Below, piece by piece: positions 41,211 through 50,066 of a DNA stretch of 64,000 nucleotides. The notes beneath the pieces were generated by a model. It had not been told where the DNA came from. It did no database searches and was given only the letters and a program-made list of their open reading frames with translations. A program made the position numbers and the translations under genes. Origin of the DNA: Mycobacterium kyogaense. GTDB lineage: Bacteria; Actinomycetota; Actinomycetes; Mycobacteriales; Mycobacteriaceae. Numbering within the stretch: position 1 is the first letter of the stretch; each line of letters opens with the position of its first letter. The stretch covers positions 62,001-126,000 of the forward strand of contig NZ_QJUA01000009.1 of assembly GCF_003254575.1 (NCBI RefSeq). Reading direction: 5' to 3'.

Positions 41211-42098
41211 CTACCCACCCGCCGCGTCCAGCAGTGCCTGTGCCAGCTGCGCGGCGGGAGGTGTCATGCGCCCTCGGGCAGGCGAGGCCAGGTACACCGT
41301 CCACAGCACCGGGTCGGCGAGATCGACGGTTCGCAGCGCGGGGAAGCATGATGCTTCCGACCTCGGCATGAACGCGGTTCCCAGCCCACTGCCGACCAGG
41401 TCAGCCACGGCATGGAAGCCAGCCGGTACCTCGTACAGCGTGCGGGCCTCGCGGCCGGCGGCGCGAAACGCGTCGTCGACGAGGCGGCGCAGACCGAAGC
41501 CCGGCGGAAAGCCGATCAGATCCTCTTCGCTGAGGTCGTCGATCGAGACCTCGCACCGGCCGGCGACGGCGTGGTCGCTGCGGCAGACGAACACCAGCGG
41601 ATCATCGAACAATTTCTGCAAGGTCAAGGGTGCGGGGAAGCGATCCGGCACGGACACCAGCGCGAGGTCCAGGGATCCCTCGAGCAGCGCTGACAGATAG
41701 GACGATGCGCCGGTTTGGCTCAGCCGCAACCGAAGTCGAACGTGTGGATGCCGGCGATGGAACTGCCCGAGAGCCCCCGCGACGTCCAGGGGCCCGAATG
41801 CGATGAGTGAACCGAATTCGACGGTGCCCATCAGCGAGCCGCGGAACTCGCCGACGGAATCGACGGCTGCCCGGCCGGCGCGCAGCACGTCGTGCGCGTG
41901 AGTGTGGAACCGTTCTCCGGCGGGGGTGAGGGTGATCTGCTGTCGGGAGCGGTCGAACAGCGCGACGGCGAGTTCCCGTTCCAGTTTGGCCACCGAGGTG
42001 GACAGTGCCGACTGCACGACGTGTGCGCGCTCGGCGGCGCGGGTGAAGCTCATCTCGCCGGCGACGGCGAGGAAGTGCTCGAGTTGACGGAACTCCAT
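41211..42098 (-). CDS. LysR-family transcriptional regulator
   Basis: 295 residues: winged helix-turn-helix at 1-60 (EFRQLEHFLAVAGEMSFTRA, then SALSTSVAKLE) and a periplasmic-binding-like effector domain. It is divergent from the alpha/beta hydrolase gene at 42182, the classical arrangement in which LysR controls the neighbour and itself. The 83-bp gap carries an inverted repeat. Confidence 0.9.
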   Translation of the reverse strand: MEFRQLEHFLAVAGEMSFTRAAERAHVVQSALSTSVAKLERELAVALFDRSRQQITLTPAGERFHTHAHDVLRAGRAAVDSVGEFRGSLMGTVEFGSLIAFGPLDVAGALGQFHRRHPHVRLRLRLSQTGASSYLSALLEGSLDLALVSVPDRFPAPLTLQKLFDDPLVFVCRSDHAVAGRCEVSIDDLSEEDLIGFPPGFGLRRLVDDAFRAAGREARTLYEVPAGFHAVADLVGSGLGTAFMPRSEASCFPALRTVDLADPVLWTVYLASPARGRMTPPAAQLAQALLDAAGG

Positions 42099-42130
42099 CG
42101 TGCCAAGCTATCTCATCTGTTGATGACAAA

Positions 42131-42157
42131 AATCAATATCTATCGTTGGCATTGATT
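42131..42157. promoter_or_regulatory. Candidate LysR operator
   Basis: AATCAAT and ATTGATT (42131-42137, 42151-42157) form a perfect 7-bp dyad with 13 bases between, an AT-rich site in the gap between lysR and the hydrolase. A second dyad TCATC/GATGA lies next to it (around 42113-42126). Confidence 0.5.
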
Positions 42158-42181
42158 GCTTGTCTGGGTTGTCATGGATGC

Positions 42182-43198
42182 ATGAGCGACGGAGTGAACA
42201 GGCGGCAGTTCGGCTTCTTGGTGACGGCCGCAGCAGGGGCGGCGACGCTGGCCGCGTGTTCGTCGACGCCGGCCGGCGCGACCCCGCCACCAGCGCCCAC
42301 GCACGCACTCGGTCCGGTCCGTCAGATCGCAGCCGGTGACCTCGACGTCGGCTATGTCGACGCCGGGCCGCGGGACGGTCAGCCCGTCATCCTGTTGCAC
42401 GGGTGGCCCTACGACATCCACAGCTACGCCGACGTGACCGCGATTCTGGCCGGGCAGGGTTTCCGCGTCATCGTGCCCTTCCTGCGCGGCTTCGGCAGCA
42501 CCCGCTTCCTGTCCGATCGCACCGCCCGCAACGGACAGCAGGCCGCGCTGGCGCGCGATGTCATCGCGCTGATGGATGCGCTCCACATTCCCGCCGCCAT
42601 CCTCGGCGGGTATGACTGGGGCGGTCGCACCGCCAATGTCGTTGCCGCGCTGTGGCCGCAGCGATGCACCGCGCTGGTCGCGGTCAGCGGCTACATCATC
42701 GTAAACCGCGAGGCCAACCTGGCACCGCTCGCACCGCAGGCCGAATACGGCTGGTGGTACCAGTACTACTTCGCCACCGAGCGCGGCGAGCGTGGATATC
42801 GCAGCAACACCGCAGATTTCAACAAGCTCATCTGGCGCAACGCTTCGCCGCTGTGGCACTTCGACGATTCCACCTACGACCTGTCGGCCGCCGCGTTCGC
42901 CAATCCGGACCACACCGACATCGTGATCCACAACTACCGGTGGCGCCTCAGTCTGGCCGAGGGCGAAGCCCGCTACGACGACGACGAGCGGCGGCTGGCC
43001 GCCATGCCGGCGATCACCGTGCCCACCATCACGATCAGCTCCGACTTCGACGGCCCCGCCAGGAACGATGCCGCCTACCGAAAGCTCTACACCGGCCCCT
43101 ACCAGCATCGCGTCCTCGACGGCATCGGTCACAACGTGCCGCAGGAAGCGCCCCGTGACTTCGCGTCGGCGATCACCGACGTGACCCGCCAGAAGTGA
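42182..43198 (+). CDS. Exported alpha/beta hydrolase (haloalkane dehalogenase-like)
   Basis: 338 residues from the ATG at 42182. The N-terminus has NRRQFGFLVTAAAGAATLAAC: a twin-Arg signal ending in lipobox LAAC, so a Tat-exported lipoprotein is predicted. Catalytic elements: HGWP oxyanion motif, nucleophile Asp in GGYDWGG, and His in GIGHNVPQ. The Asp nucleophile points to epoxide hydrolase/dehalogenase chemistry. Controlled probably by the divergent LysR. Confidence 0.85.
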   Translation: MSDGVNRRQFGFLVTAAAGAATLAACSSTPAGATPPPAPTHALGPVRQIAAGDLDVGYVDAGPRDGQPVILLHGWPYDIHSYADVTAILAGQGFRVIVPFLRGFGSTRFLSDRTARNGQQAALARDVIALMDALHIPAAILGGYDWGGRTANVVAALWPQRCTALVAVSGYIIVNREANLAPLAPQAEYGWWYQYYFATERGERGYRSNTADFNKLIWRNASPLWHFDDSTYDLSAAAFANPDHTDIVIHNYRWRLSLAEGEARYDDDERRLAAMPAITVPTITISSDFDGPARNDAAYRKLYTGPYQHRVLDGIGHNVPQEAPRDFASAITDVTRQK

Positions 43199-43206
43199 GG
43201 AACACC

Positions 43207-43293
43207 ATGACCACATCAACCGACCTGACCGGCCACACCGCCGTGGTGACCGGCTCGACGTCAGGACTGGGCGCCGGCATCGCGGCGGTCTGA
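43207..43293 (+). pseudogene. Truncated short-chain dehydrogenase remnant
   Basis: A 28-codon frame starting 8 bases after the hydrolase stop, with a GAGG site, encodes MTTSTDLTGHTAVVTGSTSG followed by LGAGIAAV and a TGA. This is exactly the N-terminal Rossmann strand and TGxxxGxG loop of an SDR; the remaining 220 or so residues are gone, and the next gene begins 16 bases later. A deletion probably joined an SDR start to the esterase. Confidence 0.75.
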
Positions 43294-43308
43294 CCCGAAG
43301 GACTCTTC

Positions 43309-44202
43309 GTGCATCACGTGTTCACCGATCCGCTGGCGCGGCTGTTCGCCGCAACGATCAACCCCGCCCCGAAGCCGGCGGAGCGATTTCCCGACATCGT
43401 GGGTCGCACGTCTCTGGTCAGCGTCCCCACGCGACACGGCCCCGTCACCGCGACCGTGTACCGGCCGGACCCGCGGGTGCACCGCCCGCCGGTGTACGTG
43501 AACATCCACGGCGGGGGCTTCGTCGTGGGGCACCGTGAGCAGGATGATCCGTGGTGCCGGTACCTGGCAGAGGCCGCGGGCGTGGTGGTCGTCAACACCG
43601 ATTATCTGCTCGCCCCGCGGTATCGCTTTCCCATTGCGGCGGAACAGGTTTACGACGTCGTGCGCTGGGCCGCCGACCCAGCGCGAGAGTGGGACGGTGC
43701 CCGGTTGTCGGTGGGTGGCCAGAGCGCCGGCGGAAATCTCGCCGCCGCCGCAGCGCGCCAGGCACTCGAGAGCGACGGTCCTGAGATCGGCTTGCAGGTG
43801 TTGCACTATGCACCGTTGGATCTCGTCACCGCGGTAGGGGACAAGCCCTCACCGCTGGGCTCGCGAGCGGTGATGAAGCCGTGGATGGGGCACGTGTTCG
43901 ACAACGCCTACACCCCGGACCGGTCACGCCGACGCGATCGCTTGGTGTCACCTGCCTGGGGTGCGAACGCCGACGACATCGTCGGTATCGCTCCTGCGGT
44001 AGTGGTGACCGCAGAATTCGACCGGCTTCGCGATGAGGCGCGGTGGTACGCCGACAGGCTGGCCGCGGCGGGGTCGCTGGTCGACTACATCGAGGTGGCC
44101 GGGGTGGACCACGGCTACAACATCATGGGCGCCGATACGGCTGTCACGGAACGGGTGTACGCGCAGATCGCCGAGCACGTCGCGCGCGTCGGGACGCGCT
44201 AG
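43309..44202 (+). CDS. Alpha/beta hydrolase, hormone-sensitive-lipase family
   Basis: 297-residue serine esterase/lipase: HGGGF oxyanion motif, nucleophile Ser in GQSAGG, catalytic Asp in EFDRLRDE and His in VDHGYN, all intact. Similar to mycobacterial Lip proteins (LipW/LipN type). GTG start with GAAGGA upstream; it lies just after the truncated SDR and may depend on the hydrolase promoter. Convergent 4-base overlap with the next small gene. Confidence 0.87.
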   Translation: MHHVFTDPLARLFAATINPAPKPAERFPDIVGRTSLVSVPTRHGPVTATVYRPDPRVHRPPVYVNIHGGGFVVGHREQDDPWCRYLAEAAGVVVVNTDYLLAPRYRFPIAAEQVYDVVRWAADPAREWDGARLSVGGQSAGGNLAAAAARQALESDGPEIGLQVLHYAPLDLVTAVGDKPSPLGSRAVMKPWMGHVFDNAYTPDRSRRRDRLVSPAWGANADDIVGIAPAVVVTAEFDRLRDEARWYADRLAAAGSLVDYIEVAGVDHGYNIMGADTAVTERVYAQIAEHVARVGTR

Positions 44203-44381
44203 TCCTGCTGGGCGCGCGCTTCTGCGCCGGACTCCTGGGTGTCGATGTGGTCGTCCGAACCGGCGCGCCCCACGTACGGACCCTCGGCCTGATCGTCGTC
44301 GCCTTCACTGGCGCGTGAGCCGGCCACCTTGGGGTCGGGTTCGACGTCCGATTCGGCCTTCTCGGATTCCGGATTGCTCAT
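44199..44381 (-). CDS. Small acidic hydrophilic protein
   Basis: 60 residues from the ATG at 44381, with a perfect AGGAGG site. Very rich in Asp, Glu, Ser and Gly with almost no hydrophobic core, so probably disordered. No family recognised. Its stop overlaps the convergent esterase stop. Confidence 0.6.
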   Translation of the reverse strand: MSNPESEKAESDVEPDPKVAGSRASEGDDDQAEGPYVGRAGSDDHIDTQESGAEARAQQD

Positions 44382-44549
44382 CGCTGCCTCCTGATCGGTT
44401 CCGCACGGCATGCCCGGACCGCCCGTGACCAAACCCCCTCGAACGATGACTGAGTTGTGACCGGCTGTCGATCATCGTTTGGGGGGTAGGGCCTCGGGTA
44501 TCGCCTCTGCATGGCCCGGAGTGACGCCCAGACTGTGAGAGGAGCGCCC

Positions 44550-44861
44550 ATGCCAGATACATCGAGAGATCCCGTCGACCACTCCCGCACTTATCGCCAA
44601 TACTCCGGCGAGACGATGAAGGCAGGTAAGAACGCGTTGGGCCTGATCGGCATCGGGCTCGGGGTGCTGTCGCTGGTGATCGCCCTGTTCTCGTTCGCCA
44701 ACGGATCGCGGACCACCGGGGTGATCGCCGTGATCCTCGCCGTGGTGCTGGCCGCTGCCGGGTTCGGATGGATCACCTTCCGGCACCGCAAGGTCGTGGC
44801 AAAGAACGAGGAATGGTATCGAAACCACCCCGACGTGCCGTACGAGCCGCCGACCAGCTGA
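44550..44861 (+). CDS. Small membrane protein, UsfY-like
   Basis: 103 residues from the ATG at 44550 (GAGAGGAG upstream). The N-terminus PDTSRDPVDHSRTYRQYSGE recalls UsfY proteins, which I remember as linked to the SigF stress regulon, followed by two transmembrane helices (about 30-50 and 57-77) and a basic tail. The assignment is by motif memory only. Confidence 0.6.
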   Translation: MPDTSRDPVDHSRTYRQYSGETMKAGKNALGLIGIGLGVLSLVIALFSFANGSRTTGVIAVILAVVLAAAGFGWITFRHRKVVAKNEEWYRNHPDVPYEPPTS

Positions 44862-44864
44862 TGC

Positions 44865-45605
44865 TCAGCGGCCGCCAGTGAACCGCTGCAAGAACTTTTG
44901 CGTCCGCTCCTCCCGCGGGCTGTCCAATACATCGGCGGCCGAACCGGATTCGACGATCTGACCGCCGTCGAGGAAGCACACCCGGTCGGCCACGTCTCGG
45001 GCGAAGGCCATTTCGTGGGTGGCCATCATGATGGTTGCTCCCGACGCCGCTAGCTCGCCGACCAGGGTCAGCACTTCACCCACCAGTTCAGGGTCCAGCG
45101 CGCTGGTGATCTCGTCGAGCAGAAGCAGTTTGGGTTCATATGCGAGCGCGCGGGCGATGGCGACGCGCTGCTGTTGACCGCCGGAGAGTTTGTCGGGATA
45201 CGAGTCGGCGTGTGACTCCAGGCCGACGCGGGCCAGGAGTTCGCGGGCCCGTTGCTCGGCGTCGCGGCGGCTGTTGCGATGGACAACCCGCGGGGCGAGG
45301 GCGACGTTACCGAGCGCGGTCATATGCGGGAACAGGTTGAACGACTGAAAGACCATTCCGACGGCCTGGCGTGCCTCTTCGGCATTGATCCGCGGATCGC
45401 TGATGTCGCGGCCGTTCAACAGGATTCGACCGTCGTCGATGTCTTCGAGCAGGTCGACGCAGCGCAGTAGCGTCGACTTGCCCGAGCCGGACGCGCCGAT
45501 GAGCACCACGACCTCGTGTTCGTTCATGTCGAGATCGACACCGGCCAGTACGGTGCGGTCGTGATACGCCTTGACCAGGCCGTGGATCTGGAGCAGCGGG
45601 GTCAC
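44865..45605 (-). CDS. Polar amino-acid ABC transporter ATPase (GlnQ type)
   Basis: 246 residues from the GTG at 45605, overlapping the permease stop by 4 bases. Walker A GASGSGKST, Q-loop VFQSFNLFPHMT, signature LSGGQQQR, Walker B LLLLDEITSALDPE and H-loop ATHEM are all intact. The subfamily pattern is that of glutamine/glutamate/His importers. Last gene of a binding protein-permease-ATPase operon. Confidence 0.92.
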   Translation of the reverse strand: MTPLLQIHGLVKAYHDRTVLAGVDLDMNEHEVVVLIGASGSGKSTLLRCVDLLEDIDDGRILLNGRDISDPRINAEEARQAVGMVFQSFNLFPHMTALGNVALAPRVVHRNSRRDAEQRARELLARVGLESHADSYPDKLSGGQQQRVAIARALAYEPKLLLLDEITSALDPELVGEVLTLVGELAASGATIMMATHEMAFARDVADRVCFLDGGQIVESGSAADVLDSPREERTQKFLQRFTGGR

Positions 45606-46429
45606 AGCGCGCCCTGCCGTGTCGCGGAGCGTCGGGCGACCCAGTCGGCCAACCGCGCCGACGGTACTGCGAGCGCGACGAACAACAGGCCGGCCACCAC
45701 GTACGGGGTGAAGTTGTACGTGGTGGCGGACTGGATCTGCGCGGCGCGCACGGCATCGACGGCACCGAGCACGGAGATGAGCCCGCAGTCCTTCTGCAGC
45801 GCGACGAAGTCGTTGAGCAGGGCGGGGGTGACCCGGCGAGTGGCCTGGGGGAGGACCACCAGGCGCATGGTCTGGCGGTAGGCGAGGCCAAGTGAGCGTG
45901 CGGCGGCGAATTGAGAGGGGTGCACCGATTCGATGCCCGCCCGCAGGACCTCGGCGACGTAGGCCGAATACACGAGCACCAGGGCGAGACCGCCGAGGAT
46001 CACGGCGCTGGTAGGCAGACCGGTGAGGCGCAGGCCGGGCAGGCCGAAGCCGACGAGGTAGAGGCAGATGAGCAGCGGCAGCCCGCGGAACAGGTCCACG
46101 TAGCCGGTGGCCAAGGCGCGCAACGGAAACCAGACGGGTCCGCGCAGGGTGCGCAGCGCGGCGAGGGTGAGCCCGGCTATGAGCACGAGGATCTGGCAGA
46201 CGATGAGCACGCGGATGTTCAGCCACAGGCCGGATAGCAGAGCGGGTAGGCTGTCCCAGCCGATGCGCAGGTTGAAGAAGGAATCGCGCACCCGCGGCCA
46301 ACCCGGCGCCGAGGTGACCGCGAACAGCAGCACCGCGGCGAACACGACCGTCGACAGCAGCGCCACCAGGGTCGAGCGGCGCGCCCGCGCCTGCCGGTAG
46401 GCCACGCGGTCGATGCCGACGGTGGTCAC
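45602..46429 (-). CDS. Polar amino-acid ABC transporter permease (HisM/GlnP type)
   Basis: 275 residues from the GTG at 46429, overlapping the binding-protein stop (GTGA). About five to six helices and the permease EAA-loop region (EVLRAGIESVHPSQFAAARS and LGLAYRQTMRLVVLPQA) that docks the ATPase. A single permease gene implies a homodimeric channel. Confidence 0.9.
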   Translation of the reverse strand: MTTVGIDRVAYRQARARRSTLVALLSTVVFAAVLLFAVTSAPGWPRVRDSFFNLRIGWDSLPALLSGLWLNIRVLIVCQILVLIAGLTLAALRTLRGPVWFPLRALATGYVDLFRGLPLLICLYLVGFGLPGLRLTGLPTSAVILGGLALVLVYSAYVAEVLRAGIESVHPSQFAAARSLGLAYRQTMRLVVLPQATRRVTPALLNDFVALQKDCGLISVLGAVDAVRAAQIQSATTYNFTPYVVAGLLFVALAVPSARLADWVARRSATRQGAL

Positions 46430-47295
46430 GACAGGACCGGTGCGTTCCCCGCCTGGGCGAGCCACGTCTTCTGCAGCTCCGCGAGCTCGCCGCGGTCACG
46501 GAGTTGATCGACGGCGCGGGAGACGCACGCCGTCAACGGGCTGCCCTTGTCGAGGACGATCCCGAACTGTTCGGGCTTGTCCGAGCCGGCCGGCAGCTGC
46601 CCGACGATCTTGCCGTCGGTGAGCTCGGCCTGGATCTGGAACGCGGTGGGCAGGTCGACGACGAGGCCGTCGATCTGGCCGTTGGCGAGTGCGGCTTTGG
46701 CGTCGTCGTTGTTGTTGAACACCGCGACGCCGGGGTCGATCTTCTGGGCGGCGGTGTAGCTGGTGGAGCCCACCTGCGCGCCGAGCTTGAGGCCTTTGAG
46801 TCCGTCGACGGTGGTGACATTGGCTGCGGGGGAGGACTTCAACGCGACGACGGTCTGGGTGACGTCGTAGTAGGGGGAGGAGAAGTCGACGGCCTGCTTG
46901 CGTTCGTCGGTGATGGAGAACTCGTTGAGGTCAGCGTCGAACTGCTTGGGCCCGGGTGCGATCGCGGCGTTGAAGGGGACGCGAATCCAGGTGACGTTTT
47001 CCTTGGCGTAGCCGAGTTCGCCCGCGACGGCGTAGGCGACGGCCGACTCGAAGCCCTTGCTGTTGGTGGGGTCGTCGCTGTCAAACCAGGGGGAGTACGC
47101 CGGCTGGTCGGCGGCGACGGTGAAGGTGCCCGGCTTCAGTGTCTTGAGGTTGTCCTTGGTGCAGGTGTCGGCGCTGGCCGACGCCGACGACGAGGCGGCC
47201 GGTTGCTCGTCGGCCGGGGCGCACGCGGTCATGGCCGCGGGGACGAGGGCGAGCGCGCAGAGGACACCAGTGAGGCGATGCATGCGCGGCATCAT
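46426..47295 (-). CDS. Amino-acid ABC transporter substrate-binding lipoprotein
   Basis: 289 residues with a lipoprotein signal (lipobox MTAC, Cys25) and a Ser/Ala linker, followed by a family-3 solute-binding fold (FNAAIAPGPKQFDADLNEFS; TDERKQAVDFSSPYYDV). It binds a polar amino acid such as Gln/Glu/His; the exact ligand is unknown. First gene of the import operon; the ATG at 47295 or 47283 could be used. Confidence 0.9.
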   Translation of the reverse strand: MMPRMHRLTGVLCALALVPAAMTACAPADEQPAASSSASASADTCTKDNLKTLKPGTFTVAADQPAYSPWFDSDDPTNSKGFESAVAYAVAGELGYAKENVTWIRVPFNAAIAPGPKQFDADLNEFSITDERKQAVDFSSPYYDVTQTVVALKSSPAANVTTVDGLKGLKLGAQVGSTSYTAAQKIDPGVAVFNNNDDAKAALANGQIDGLVVDLPTAFQIQAELTDGKIVGQLPAGSDKPEQFGIVLDKGSPLTACVSRAVDQLRDRGELAELQKTWLAQAGNAPVLS

Positions 47296-47351
47296 CGCGC
47301 ATCTGGCCGCCGCACGCTACGTATCGGTGCGACGTGATCGGATCGGTGTGC

Positions 47352-48911
47352 TCATGACCGCTTCTCCAGCGGATGCGAGGGAAGAGCGAAGAGTACGAAG
47401 AACGCTCCTGCGAGGCACACCACGGCCGCGGTCAGGCACCCCGCGCTCATGCCGGACAGGAACGCGTCGCCCACAGCGCTGCGAACAGAGCCGGCGATCG
47501 CCGCGGGGGACTGTGCAGCGACGGCAAGCCCTTGCGCCAGCCCTTCGCCCGCGATGGCACGCGCCGATTCCGGCAAGATCTGCACGGCTGCAGCGTCGTT
47601 CAGCCGGGTGAGATACAGCGTCGAGAAGATGCTGCCGAGCACGGCGACGCCGAGGGTGCCGCCGACTTGACGGGTGGCGTCGTTGACGGCGGAGCCCGCG
47701 CCGGCCTGCTCGGGACGCACGACACCCATGATGGAGTCGGTCGCCGGAGCGCTGGTCAGGCCGAGTCCGCCGCCGAGGAGCACCATCTGGGCCGCCATCA
47801 CCGGGTAGCTCACGCTGACGTCGACCACGCTCACCCAGGCGAAGGCCGCCGCCATCAGCACCAGGCCGAGCGCCACAATGACTTTCGTGCCGATGCGCCC
47901 GACGGCGAGCCGGGTGCCGAGCACTGAACCGATGGCGATCGACAGTGCGACGGGGAGGATGCGGACGCCGGTCTCCAGCGGACCGAAGTCCTGCAGCAAC
48001 TGCATGAACTGAGTGATCAAGAAGATGAAGCCGAACAGCGCGAAGAACGCCACGGTGACGGCTCCGCTGGCGGCGCTGAACCGCAGGTTCGCGAAGAGGC
48101 TGACGTCGATGAGCGGGTCGGCCTGGCGGCGCTCCCAGACCGCGAACCAGATGCCCGCGAGGAGCGTCACCGCGAAGCCGGCGAGGGTCGGAATCGACGT
48201 CCAACCCCGCTCCGGTGCCTCGATGATCGTGTACACCAGCGCGGCGAGCATGACGACGGACAGCAGCAGGCCACCGCGATCGAGGCGCGATGTCGCGTCG
48301 GCCTTCGCGGAAGGGATGACCATCGGCGCCGCGACGGCCGCGGCGAGTGCGATGGGGGCGAGCGCGAGGAACAGGCTGCCCCACCAGAATGCTTCGAGCA
48401 GAGCGCCGCCGAGGATCGGGCCGATGGCTACCCCGAGGCCGGTGACGGCGCCCCACGCTCCGATCGCCGCGGCGCGTTGGCGGGGTTCGCGGAAGGTGTC
48501 GGTGATGATCGCCAGTGTGGTCGGGTAGATCATCGCTGACGCGACGCCCATCACCACCCGCATCGCGATGAGCTCACCGGTGGTGGTGCACAACGCCGCA
48601 CCGATGCTGGCTGCCGCGAAGAGGACGAGGCCGGCGATCAGTGTGCGACGGCGGCCGAACTTATCGCCGATGGTGCCGCCGGCCAGAACGAGTGCGGCGA
48701 ACGCCAGGTTGTAGGCGTCGACGATCCACTGGAGGCCGCGTGTGGATGCGTCGAGTGATGAATTCAGCGTCGGCAGAGCGACATTGACGATGGTGGTTTC
48801 GACGTTGATCGCCAGGGCGGCGACGAGGACGACGGCCAGTACGGCGCCGGGACGTTTCGTGTGGCGCGTGATGCTGCCGGCCGTGGAACGGTCGAGCGCG
48901 TGTGAGGTCAT
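47352..48911 (-). CDS. MFS drug efflux transporter, DHA2 (14-helix) type
   Basis: 519 residues with about 14 helices. Motif A GDKFGRRRTL follows helix 2, and motif C (GLGVAIGPILGGALLE) marks a drug/proton antiporter. Downstream of the TetR gene on the same strand, separated by a strong inverted repeat over its promoter, so it is probably an inducible multidrug or metabolite pump. Confidence 0.9.
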   Translation of the reverse strand: MTSHALDRSTAGSITRHTKRPGAVLAVVLVAALAINVETTIVNVALPTLNSSLDASTRGLQWIVDAYNLAFAALVLAGGTIGDKFGRRRTLIAGLVLFAAASIGAALCTTTGELIAMRVVMGVASAMIYPTTLAIITDTFREPRQRAAAIGAWGAVTGLGVAIGPILGGALLEAFWWGSLFLALAPIALAAAVAAPMVIPSAKADATSRLDRGGLLLSVVMLAALVYTIIEAPERGWTSIPTLAGFAVTLLAGIWFAVWERRQADPLIDVSLFANLRFSAASGAVTVAFFALFGFIFLITQFMQLLQDFGPLETGVRILPVALSIAIGSVLGTRLAVGRIGTKVIVALGLVLMAAAFAWVSVVDVSVSYPVMAAQMVLLGGGLGLTSAPATDSIMGVVRPEQAGAGSAVNDATRQVGGTLGVAVLGSIFSTLYLTRLNDAAAVQILPESARAIAGEGLAQGLAVAAQSPAAIAGSVRSAVGDAFLSGMSAGCLTAAVVCLAGAFFVLFALPSHPLEKRS

Positions 48912-48925
48912 GGAAGAACCGCCTT

Positions 48926-48981
48926 ATGTTGACGCGGATAACTTCGTCGAGCATGACAGTGGAAGTTATCGCTGTCAACAT
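48926..48981. promoter_or_regulatory. Large inverted repeat over the MFS promoter
   Basis: ATGTTGACGCGGATAACTTC (48926-48945) and its inverse (48962-48981) agree at 18 of 20 positions, 16 bases apart. On the minus strand the distal arm contains TTGACA, which with CATGCT 17 bases on would be the -35/-10 of the MFS gene. Each arm is itself weakly dyad (GTT...AAC). Likely a double operator for the adjacent TetR. Confidence 0.65.
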
Positions 48982-48994
48982 GTGCGGCGAGCCG

Positions 48995-49606
48995 TTAGCG
49001 GATGCCTTCGCCGATGACGTCGAGCAAGCGACCGGTGATCACCTGTTTGCGCGCGTCGTCGGTCGTTGCCAACGGCCCGTCGAGATAGAGGACGGAGAGG
49101 CCGTGGACCGAGGCCCAGGCGGCTTCGTCGAGCCCGTCGCGCTTGCGCTCGTCGAGCAGGCCGACGGTGACCAGGTCGTCGATACAACGGCCGAGGATGT
49201 GGAACGGATGGCGGCTCGACGGGGTGGCGTCATCGGTGCGGCTCGGCCCGCCGGGGGCGAACGCGGCGCGGAACAGGCCGGGCTCGGCAAGGGCGAAGTC
49301 GACGTAGGCCTGCCCGGTGGCGCGCAGACGGGCCACGGCGCGGGGACCGCGCGGCCCGCGGTTGGGGATGCGGGCCAGCGCCTCGAGCATCTGGTCGCCG
49401 AGGAGACCCATGGCGTGCTCTTTGACGGCGGCCAGAAGTGCGTGACGATCGGAGTAATGCCGGTATGCCGCAGCGTTACTCACGCCGACGGCGCGCTGAA
49501 CGTCGCGCATGACCACGGCGTCGGGGCCGCCGGCGCGAGCAAGTTCGACGGCCTGCTCGAGAAGCGCCTGACGCAGATTGCCGTGGTGATACGAGCTCGC
49601 CGCCAT
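48995..49606 (-). CDS. TetR-family repressor of the adjacent MFS pump
   Basis: 203 residues from the ATG at 49606 (the ATG at 49630 adds eight). HTH with MRDVQRAVGVSNAAAYRHYSD at about 35-55 and a WHG-type C-terminal domain (DEAAWASVHGLSVLYLDGPL). Lies upstream of the MFS gene on the same strand with the operator-like repeat between, so local repression is the obvious hypothesis. Confidence 0.87.
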   Translation of the reverse strand: MAASSYHHGNLRQALLEQAVELARAGGPDAVVMRDVQRAVGVSNAAAYRHYSDRHALLAAVKEHAMGLLGDQMLEALARIPNRGPRGPRAVARLRATGQAYVDFALAEPGLFRAAFAPGGPSRTDDATPSSRHPFHILGRCIDDLVTVGLLDERKRDGLDEAAWASVHGLSVLYLDGPLATTDDARKQVITGRLLDVIGEGIR

Positions 49607-49676
49607 GTTGACCAGTCTTACATCGGACACGCCACATCAAAGCCGAGGCGGCCTGAAGTATGTTCTGAGGGCGTAC

Positions 49677-49750
49677 GCCCCCATAGCCCAATTGGCAGAG
49701 GCAGCGGACTTAAAATCCGCCAAGTGTCGGTTCGAGTCCGATTGGGGGCA
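49677..49750 (+). tRNA. tRNA-Leu (anticodon UAA), island attachment site
   Basis: 74 bases: acceptor GCCCCCA/TGGGGGC with discriminator A, anticodon stem GCGGA/TCCGC around CTTAAAA (anticodon TAA), T-arm GTCGG-TTCGAGT-CCGAT. CCA is not encoded. Leu is assigned from the anticodon; the variable loop is only 5 bases, unlike most class II tRNA-Leu. The last T-stem pair is G-U, whereas the copy at 59.6 kb would give G-C. Its 3' part is the left end of the island. Confidence 0.88.
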
Positions 49751-49751
49751 C
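49709..49751 (+). repeat. attL-like direct repeat (tRNA-Leu 3' part)
   Basis: 43 bases from the anticodon loop to one base past the tRNA 3' end, repeated at 59584-59626. The tRNA stays intact, as is usual when an element supplies the 3' end on integration. From 49751 to 50066 I see no gene, only non-coding GC-rich sequence. Confidence 0.88.
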
Positions 49752-50066
49752 TGTAAAACCGCTGATAGGGGCGTTATCGGTCGGTCCAATCGGCGAGACG
49801 GACGGTTTCACCCCGGCGTCACCCCGGCGGGTCGCGGGATCGCGACGGCGGGACCGCGCCCGTAGCTAACACGCCCACCTGGCCCGCTCATGGCTGCGTA
49901 GGCGTGATGCGGCGTGGGACCCGCTCCGAGGGGGCGGGCGAGGTCAACGCACATGTCAGTGGGCGAATAAGGGCGCGCTGGGTTAAAGCCTGCGAAGCCG
50001 ACGCGCGACGTCGGACGCCTGCGCGAAGTGGCCCGCCTTCCGATGCTGTTGAGCTACGTTCGACAC

